Shown: piece after piece, positions 56,585 to 64,000 of the stretch
Position numbering within the stretch: the first letter of the stretch is position 1
Layout of the letters: each line of letters starts with the position of its first letter
NCBI RefSeq assembly: GCF_950295315.1
Contig: NC_080175.1
Location: forward strand, 85,191,566 to 85,255,565
DNA from: Erinaceus europaeus
Lineage: Eukaryota > Chordata > Mammalia > Eulipotyphla > Erinaceidae
Length of the DNA: 64,000 bases
Direction of reading: 5' to 3'
Translations under genes and position numbers: made by a program
Notes under the pieces: generated by a model
Databases searched by the model: none
The model's input: only the letters and a program-made list of their open reading frames with translations
What the model was told of the DNA's origin: nothing

Positions 56585-56712
56585 GGGGTATAGTATAATA
56601 GTTATACAAAGAGACTCTCATGCCTGAGGCTCTAAAGTCCCAGGTTCAATTCCTCGCACTGCCATAAGCCAGAGTTGAGAAGTTTTCTGGTTAAAAAAAA
56701 AAAAAAAAAAGA
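56585..56712 (+). mobile_element. tRNA-SINE, family D
   Basis: GGGTATAGTATAATAGTTAT, ACTCTCATGCCTGAGGCTCT, CCCAGGTTCAATTCCTCGCA, AGTTTTCTGGTTAAAAAAAA. Confidence 0.85.
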
Positions 56713-56979
56713 TTTTTTTTCTAGAAAAAGAATTCATGCCTGAGACCCAGATAGCTTCAGGAGTAGTGACAGCAGAAAAGTAATTATATCTATTTATAAG
56801 ATTGACTGCTGGTAGGCTGAAAAACCTCAAAACCTCTTCTGACTACAAAATAAAGTGCTAAATGTTAGCTTCTTCAACTTTTTAAATTTTTTCTAAAGGT
56901 CTAAAAAAAAGTCAACACAATAAAAGATTGAAAATATTTATCATTTTATTAGTTATACTTCCCACCTCAAATTCAGCCA

Positions 56980-57200
56980 GCCTCATAGGTGATTTTAATG
57001 CTCATGAGCATGAATCATTCAAATTTCTGCCTCGAGGTTCTCAAATTACCTTAGTTTTAAGTATATTAGCTTCAACTCTACTTCAGCCACCCACCTTAGA
57101 TGCAGCATCATCCAAAGCAGCTCTGTGTCTTATGTGTTTAACATTAATATCCTGCATTCTGACCACAGTTCTCAACTCTTCTCGCTCTCTTGTATATTTT
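56980..57200 (+). mobile_element. Ancient L2 endonuclease remnant
   Basis: GGTGATTTTAATGCTCATGA encodes GDFNAHEHES, the GDFN motif of CR1/L2 endonucleases, followed by CTTCAGCCACCCACCTTAGA as in L2. Diverged. Confidence 0.6.
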
Positions 57201-57227
57201 TAATACATTTCCATTTTGACCTCATTG

Positions 57228-57472
57228 GCAGTACAGTCAGTGGTTAAGTGTGTGGCTTTATATTGTTTGGATCCATATCCTGAATCCGTTGCTTCGTAGC
57301 TATATAAACTGACACTAGGCCTCAATTTCCTCATCCAGAGAAAATGGGATTATATTTAATCTAGCTAACACTCATGCACAACTAAAAGTGATTTATAAAG
57401 ATGAAATGAGTTCATCTGAAATATTTAGCACAGGGTAGGTATGGTACATAATTGATGCTAAGTGAATATATT
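57228..57472 (+). mobile_element. MIR (ancient tRNA-derived SINE)
   Basis: Well preserved order of MIR motifs: CAGTCAGTGGTTAAGTGTGT, CCTCAATTTCCTCATCCAGA, AAAATGGGATTATATTTAAT, AGATGAAATGAGTTCATCTG, AGCACAGGGTAGGTATGGTA. Confidence 0.85.
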
Positions 57473-57479
57473 CCTTATT

Positions 57480-58337
57480 TATTTATTCCTGATTGTTTTA
57501 CTTATTTTCTCTAATCTCTTCCGTATCCAGCATAAAAAATGTGTTTCATTGTTTTATTTTCATTTAAGACATAGATTAATTTTACTAACCATCTGTTCTA
57601 TTCCACATCGAAACTTCTAAAAACCAATGGGAAAATATAAATCACCGTATGTTAACTATCAAATGTGTACGATCTTCAAAAGTAATTGTGTTGTTGCTGT
57701 GGTTCATTAAGCCTTTCACATGTCAATGAACAACAATGTTTAAATAGCAACAGCCTGTCTTACAGACAATAGTTGTCAAAGATATACCATCTCCTTTCAG
57801 TAATAAGAATATTTTCTCATCTTTTTGTTTTCACATCAATTTCCCTCTCCTCACCCACTGATTTTAATAACATTTTCTTTTTGCTAAATCCATTATGAGC
57901 CTAGAGAAATAGTATGAATGAAGACCCACATGCAATGTTTTTAAACATTCACAATTTACAAATTGATACAATCTTCTGAATCTATGCAAGATGGAATAAC
58001 AATGGGATTTATTAGCACATTTGAAACTTTCACACAACACACTGAAGAAAACAGATAAAACATAAATCAATTTTTTTCTAACACTTTGGATATATCAAGA
58101 AAGGGCAGTAACTTACACCTGAATGATAGGAACAAGTAAGGTAAATCCTAACATTTCTTTAATTTAGCACCTCAAATAGGTCTATGCCACAAAATGGGAA
58201 AGGAGAACACAGGAGTCCGGAGGACTTCCTAAACTGAGAAGAGTATAAGTAGAATAAATTTACTAGCATTCACACAGAGTCAGATCAAAGGAAATTACAT
58301 AGAAACAAAACACTAGATGTTTCTAGAATATTCCCTT
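57480..58337. other. No gene recognised
   Basis: AT-rich unique DNA. Nothing recognised. Confidence 0.5.
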
Positions 58338-58350
58338 AAGAGTCCAGTGG

Positions 58351-58550
58351 ATACAGAAGCCAGTCCTTCCACCTTCTACACTCCATAATGACCCTGGGTC
58401 CATGCTCCCAGAGGGATAAAGAATAGGAAGGCTATCAGGAGAGGGAATGGGATATGGAGGTAGAGTGGTGGGAATTGTATGGAATTGGACACCTCTTATC
58501 CTATGGTCTAGTCAGTGTTCCCATTTCATAAATAAAAACTTAAAAAAAAA
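58351..58550 (+). mobile_element. L1 3' UTR copy, 200 bp
   Basis: ATACAGAAGCCAGTCCTTCC to the tail CCATTTCATAAATAAAAACT. TSD AAGAGTCCAGTGG at 58,338-58,350 and AAGAGTTCAGTGG at 58,551-58,563 (12/13). Confidence 0.93.
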
Positions 58551-58564
58551 AAGAGTTCAGTGGA

Positions 58565-59515
58565 AAAAAATTATCATAGCAGGTACTTGAGGAAAATGAC
58601 CGAAGCAGGTGAACATGGTTGTCACATCATAAGCAATGTCTGATCCCGACACACAGTCAGGAAGTACACCTTTTCCTACCAGCTGGCCTATGACATATTC
58701 TCAGGTAACTAAGCAAAAAAAGATCTCAGTAAAATCTTGCTTCCCTGTAAAAAAGAGAAAATTAGCCCTAGGTTGAGCAAGAACTTGGCCCCAGTAAACA
58801 CCTTATAACAGCAAAACCAGAAAGGATTAAATCATTTCCACCTAACTCTATCCTAAAAAAGAGGTTTGATGATATTTTATAAAAATAAAAAAGTTAAGCT
58901 CAATGACTAGAAAATTTGCAAATACATAGGAAAGCACAATCTACAGTGAAGAAAATAATTAAATAAAAACTCCCTATGACACATTTAGGTATTTGTAAAA
59001 ATAAATAAATAAAATAAAATAATAAAATGGTTAAAATAAATATGCTCAAAATATTACCAAATTACACAGAGATAAATTACATGAGAGATATAACAAGAAC
59101 TATATCTAGCTTCTAGAGACAAATAATATAATTACTAAAATGAAAAACAGTGATTAAGATCAAGGGTTGATTACATATACAAAAAATTAGTAAGCTTGAA
59201 AATGTAAAGAAAACTAGCAAAAATGAAGCCCAAAGGAAAATAAATTAAAAATTGAAGAGCAGCAGCAAGTATGGAACAACTTCAAGCAATCTAATATACA
59301 AATTTAACAAGAGTGTTATGAAACACTTCACTCAGCGTCAGAATACAACGTTCCTTTCAAGAGCAAAGAGATCATTTGCCAAAATAGTCCATTGTCCAGG
59401 TCATAAAACATTAAAGTAATAAATTCAAAGACATCTTATTTCATAAAACATTTTCTCTGTATAGAATTGTAATTAAATTAGAATTCAGGAACAGGAGACT
59501 TAAAAAAAAGAAACT
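58565..59515. other. No gene recognised
   Basis: Very AT-rich. Nothing recognised. Confidence 0.5.
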
Positions 59516-59519
59516 TTTT

Positions 59520-59815
59520 AAGTGAGGTATACGAGAAAGAAGAATGAAGATGAGATGATCTCACTCATGGACAGACGTTGAGAAATAAGAACAGAAAGGG
59601 AAATACAAAGCAGAACTTGGACTGGGTTTGGTGTATTGCAGCAAAGTAAAAGACTCTGGGGGGGGGGGTTGAGGGTCTTTCAGGCCCATGTGTATGAACA
59701 TAAAGAAGGACCTAGACTGGGAGGTGAACAATTTTTGCAAAAATTTGAGAAATTTTACACATGTATCAATAACTGTCTTTACTAAAAATCATTAATTGCC
59801 CCAATAAAAATACTG
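59520..59815 (+). mobile_element. L1 3' end, older lineage
   Basis: GATGAGATGATCTCACTCAT, GCAGAACTTGGACTGGGTTT, GCAAAGTAAAAGACTCTGGG, G10 run at 59,659-59,668, and end AATTGCCCCAATAAAAATAC. Confidence 0.85.
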
Positions 59816-60048
59816 AAAAGTAGAAATTGGAAATACTTTAAACTGATTGAAATTTTTTAAAAATCAGAAATCAGTTCTAATGGAGAAATTCATAGTACTA
59901 ATTTATTATTAAATACATTAAAAGAAATCATATTAACCTGCTTCCAAACCAAAAATAAACCTCAGTGCAGAAGAATAAAGATCAATAATTGTCATGAACA
60001 AAGATAAACAGCCTTGAACAAATTTTATATCGTCCAAATATAGAGAAT

Positions 60049-60275
60049 ATGTCAAAACCAAATATATTCACCCCCTTCCTGCCCCTCTCCAGACCCAGGA
60101 CCCTGCTCCAATGGGAAGACAGGACACCACTGGGAAGGGGAGACCGGGAGGGACCCTGCCCTGCACTAGAGGGACAGTCCTGGGGACAGCCTGGGACACC
60201 TTCTCCCTGCCGCCCTCCAAGGACTTCAGCTCCAGTCTTGGGCTACATGGACTTCCAAACACTGTAATTCACCAC
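60049..60275. other. Isolated GC-rich patch of unknown origin
   Basis: About 200 bp (CCTGCCCCTCTCCAGACCCA ... CCTGCCGCCCTCCAAGGACT) of high GC inside AT-rich DNA. Short open frames exist on both strands, but I recognise no protein or repeat family. Confidence 0.4.
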
Positions 60276-60344
60276 ATTTTAAAATGTCATTTCAACAGTA
60301 CTAGAACAACTTTTGGGAAAAAACTGAACCCTTAACAATTTTAA

Positions 60345-60755
60345 AAAATAACTCCTCATATAGATATGATAGTCCTAGACCTCTAACAGATCCCTCTCTC
60401 CACCATCACTCCACCAGGAATAACACCATAAAATCTCTTGTGGGCCTCTATAGGAAATTGCCCTCAACATAGAACAACCGTGGTAGAAAATGCGCCATTC
60501 TCCAGGAGGAGGCTGGGTCAATGGACTCTGCCACTCAAGGAAGACTGTTCCTGAAATGAGTGCAGTCTAGAATGTTCCTAGCTATGACCACGAATTGCGA
60601 GCTCAGACCTACAGGGATGCAGAGGTTACACAGGTTCCTGTGCTAAATATGAATAGACATAGGCTTGAGGTCAGATAGGTGGGGTTTTCAGTTAATGTAT
60701 TTACATACTTTTCCCATATTTGGGACCATCTCTCTGTCCTGATTCAGTTTTTATA
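60345..60755 (+). mobile_element. L1 3' UTR fragment, long type
   Basis: TAGACCTCTAACAGATCCCT, GTGGGCCTCTATAGGAAATT, GAGCTCAGACCTACAGGGAT, CATATTTGGGACCATCTCTC. Both ends are broken. Confidence 0.8.
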
Positions 60756-60774
60756 CCTCACTTTTATTTAATGT

Positions 60775-61226
60775 ATATTCTGTGTTGTAGAAAGATGTGC
60801 TCATCTAGCAAGAAGATCTCAAGAAAGCTATCTACCATCACTCTAAGCTAACTAGAAAAAGAGTAACAAAGAAACCCAAAAGTCAGCAGGAGAAATAGTC
60901 AAAATCAGAGCAGAACTTAATTAAATAAAATTCAGCCAGACAAATTGTCAGAAAGACAACTCAAAGACTAGATAAACCACTGACTAGGCTGACAAAAAAG
61001 CAAAAGAGAGAGCTATAATAAAAACAGTCGTGAGTGAGAAAGATGAAATTACAACTGAAGATGGGGAGATACAAAGAATCATACACGAATATTATGAACA
61101 TCTCTATGGAATAAATTGGACAACCTAGATGAAATGGATGCATTTCTATACCACCTGCCAAGCCTAACCCAAGAGGAAGTAAACAGCTTAAACAAGCTTG
61201 TCACTAGTTTCGAAATTGAATCAGTC
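60775..61226 (+). pseudogene. L1 ORF2 fragment (between endonuclease and RT)
   Basis: Residual text [41 protein letters not shown] is L1 ORF2p upstream of the RT. In-frame stops. Interrupted by an L1 3' UTR segment. Resumes at 61,641. Confidence 0.85.
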
Positions 61227-61640
61227 TTGCTCAACAACTTGTTTGGCTTCGTATGTTAACTCTCTTTTCAGTCACCAGGTTCCAGATATCATTAGGATGC
61301 CGGCCAGGCTTCCCTGGACAGACAACCCCACCAATGTGTACTGGAGCTCCTGATTCCCCAGAGCCCCACCCCACTAGGGAAAGAGCGAGACAGGCTGGGA
61401 GTATGGATCGACCTGTCAATGCCCATGTTCAGCACGGAAGCAAATACAGAAGCCAAACCTTCCACCTTCTGCATCCCACAAGGACCTTGGGTCCATACTC
61501 CCAGAGGGATAAAGAATAGGAAAGCAATCAGGGGAGGGGAGGGGATATGGAGTTCTGGTGGTGGGAACTGTGTGGAGTTGTACATCTCTTATCCTATGGT
61601 TTTGTCAATGTTTCCTTTTTATAAATAAAAAAATTTTTTT
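61227..61640 (+). mobile_element. L1 3' UTR copy inside an L1 ORF2 fragment
   Basis: TTGCTCAACAACTTGTTTGG to CTTTTTATAAATAAAAAAAT, long-type tail. No clean TSD; about 150 ORF2 codons are missing around it, so a deletion accompanied or followed insertion. Confidence 0.85.
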
Positions 61641-61808
61641 AAAAGACCCTTCAGAAACTAGCAAAAGGAGGACCATTCCTCAATATGATAAAGACCATTT
61701 ATGACAAACCCACAGATAACATCATTCTCAATGGGGAAAAGCTGAAAGCTTTCCCTCTAAAATTAGGAATCAGACAAGGATGTCTACTATCTTCACTGTT
61801 ATTCAACA
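61641..61808 (+). pseudogene. L1 ORF2 fragment (RT domain)
   Basis: Reads [51 protein letters not shown], the L1 RT between motif A and the YADD box, then breaks into a SINE. Confidence 0.9.
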
Positions 61809-61970
61809 TTGGTCTCAGACCCCTGAGGCTGCAGGTTCAATCCCTATCACCTCATACCAGAGTTGAACAGAGCTCTTTTCCTATGTCTCTCTCTCTCTCT
61901 CTCTCTGTCTGTCTCTTTCTTCCTCCTCTCATAAAAATAAAAATTAATAAATCTTTCAAACAAAATAGTA
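61809..61970 (+). mobile_element. tRNA-SINE, family C/D-like
   Basis: TTGGTCTCAGACCCCTGAGG, GCTGCAGGTTCAATCCCTAT, (CT)n, tail AAAAATAAATCTTTC. Confidence 0.75.
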
Positions 61971-62370
61971 TATTTTTAAAAGAAATGATCTTTTTGTCAC
62001 AGTAAATCTATTGTTTTTATATTTAATTAACTATTAATTTTAAAAAAGACTAGAGAAAGAGAAATATCTAGAAACTGGTTGCAATAGTAATGAATGTGAG
62101 GTAGCTGATCCTTAAGATGATTTTGTTGTACTGACTTAGTAGTAGTACCAAAAAAAGAAAGCTTTCATGAGAACTTGCTTATAAGAAAACATCTACACCA
62201 AATAATTTTAAAAATTCAGGAAAGCCAAAAACAGTATTTTCTAACACACAACATTCTCACTTCCCCTCACATACACCTGGTAAGTCCAATGCCACATTTG
62301 TTGTCTTAATTGGCTAAAAAGTCATCATGTGTTTCTAACAGTTGTTTTCGATTCAGTTGACAAAAGTCAA
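61971..62370. other. No gene recognised
   Basis: Nothing recognised. Confidence 0.5.
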
Positions 62371-62491
62371 GTGTGTGTGTGTGTGTGTGTGTGTCTATGT
62401 GTGAGTGTGTGTGTGTGTGTTGAGTATGTGTGTGTGAGTGTGTATGTGTTGAGTATGTGTGTGTGAGTGTGTGTGTGTTGAGTATGTGTGT

Positions 62492-62544
<53 letters not shown>
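62371..62544. repeat. (TG)n array with an internal higher-order unit
   Basis: About 174 bp of TG repeats with TTGAGTATGTGTGTGTGAG inserts recurring three times at intervals of about 30-33 bp. Confidence 0.97.
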
Positions 62545-62545
<1 letters not shown>

Positions 62546-64000
62546 TTTTTCCACAGTGTCTTCTGGTGTCATTTGCCTTGTCTCTGAGTTTTAACAGTTC
62601 CTTTGAAGTCTGAGTGAAACAAGAAATACACTGTGTTCACCAATATCATTTTAAAACTGTCTGACCCATTATTACATAAAGATGAGCGTTTCACTTAATA
62701 AAGCCTTAGAGTAACACAATTTGTTACACCATAATTAAAGATGGACACATCTGTTCCATTTTAATTCAAACCCCTTTGAACATAATTACATAAAGCTGCA
62801 AGAACAGAAAATCTTGGTCTTAGAAATTTACTATCAAAAAAATCATTGTCTACAGAAATATGGTCAAAGAACAATTTGTAAAATAAAGTCAGATAGATGT
62901 CTCTCACTCTTTATCAAAGCATGAGATAAAGCTAAAACACCAAATTAAGGTACCACTGTCTTTACATGAAACACATGATTAGTTAAGAAAAGCCAGGTGA
63001 AGGATGATCTACAGAAAACACTAGCATTCCATGCCAGTAGACAGAAATTGTCTTCATATATTCATTTAGTCAAGAGATCAACGAAAAGAGGAAATACCAA
63101 AAACAGTTAAAGGTGAAACAGATTAGGAAATCTTCAACCAGTTATCTTTAAACCCCTATTAAATTTTTAATTTTAAATCATATTAGTATTATAGACCTTG
63201 TTAAAAAAAATAGTATATCCTGTTTTTAAGGGCCTATTCGTTATCCCACAAGTAGCTTTTTTATTGTTGTTGTTAATGATCATCAGATGCACAAATAAAG
63301 TAGAAGTAAAAGAAACCCTATCATTTCAGAACAAATTCTGAGAATGTAATAACATGGGTAAGCCATACACACAAGTATCCCTGAAATGTAGGCTGTTAGT
63401 CTGTTTTATTTATGTTTCCATATCCTGAAGATGACTTAATGAGAAGATGCAATCAGGATTAGCTAAAGCAGTGAGAACTTGGAGGCAACGGGGTGGCAGT
63501 AAAATTTATATAAATATTTGCAGAAACTGGGAAGAGCAGATGCTCACATAATCCAGACAATGTGTGTGCACTTCATTTTAAAATAAAATAAAACAGCTGA
63601 AAGCCAAAATATAATTAATCAGAGGAAATGCTTTAATCAACATCTTCCAAATCCTCCAGCACTGCTAAAGAGATTAAAGAAACATAAAAGAAATTACAAT
63701 ATGATATTCAAAAGGAAACCAGAATTAGTCTACTCCTGACATTCTCCTTTTATTTCAGATGTGGGATAGAACGTGCAATTAATATGCATTTGCAATTGCT
63801 GCCAACTAGTGAAATGTCTTAGGTGTTTAAGGCTCTAAATAAATCACCTAAGACTTACTGTATAATTTACAAAGTGGTGATGCTAGTTCTCTCTTCTTCA
63901 TTATTCATTTATTCTAAGAAATATATGTGCTTGCAGTCCTAAACAAACATCATTCATTCCAGAATAGGAGGTTGTAACTTCAAATGAGTGATATTTTCAC
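62545..64000. other. Repeat-poor non-coding DNA, possibly conserved
   Basis: No repeat or gene recognised. About 63,590-63,900 has clustered TAATTA-type and octamer-like motifs (TGCAATTAATATGCATTTGC at 63,773), the look of a developmental enhancer. Inference only. Confidence 0.35.

Noticed and set aside
62306..62572. 88-codon frame rich in His-Thr
   Set aside because: It is the translation of the TG/CA microsatellite.
1..64000. Endogenous retrovirus or LTR element
   Set aside because: I found no LTR pair, primer-binding site or gag/pol/env text.

Overview
This is nuclear DNA of a placental mammal, almost certainly a hedgehog (Erinaceidae; Erinaceus europaeus is the best guess). Three things point there: many copies of a tRNA-derived SINE with the head GGGAGTCGGGC and a tail of CAACAATAATAACTACAAC plus AATAAATAAA, matching the ERI-type SINEs known from hedgehogs; a young L1 lineage with an unusual long 3' UTR; and a recent Vingi-type non-LTR retrotransposon, a clade whose only reported mammalian hosts are hedgehogs. 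The window is AT-rich. I found no host protein-coding exon, no RNA gene and no prokaryotic or viral gene. Nearly every long open frame is retrotransposon sequence or its shadow.

Layout. 1-20,260: intergenic or intronic DNA with many tRNA-SINEs of both orientations, several L1 3' ends (1,128; 4,489; 13,876; 17,860) and repeat-poor blocks (1,626-3,790; 8,886-13,875; 16,105-16,968). 20,260-23,200: a quiet AT-rich stretch with only ancient MIR and L2 remnants. 23,200-30,220: SINEs, L1 ends and a long ancient L2 copy (27,240-29,850) split by an L1 insertion. 30,241-32,148: the Vingi element, 5'-truncated, with an 11-bp target-site duplication (TSD), a GAA-type tail and a nearly intact reverse transcriptase (RT) frame. 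32,160-46,550: SINEs and older L1 3' UTR copies. 46,549-48,402: one L1 insertion inside another, both with clear TSDs. 49,828-55,856: an L1 with a 5' end but with most of ORF2 deleted and joined to the 3' UTR, possibly carrying a 3' transduction. 56,000-64,000: SINEs, MIR, L2, an L1 mosaic (60,345-61,965), a TG array (62,371-62,544) and repeat-poor DNA that reads like conserved non-coding sequence.

How the parts relate. L1 supplies the machinery that copies itself and, by A-tail recognition, the tRNA-SINEs, so the many 8-17 bp TSDs are one mechanism at work. Vingi is a separate machinery. All sixteen copies of the young L1 3' UTR that I found lie on the + strand, while the SINEs are mixed. 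That fits a window inside a large intron of a gene transcribed from the - strand, though no exon confirms it.
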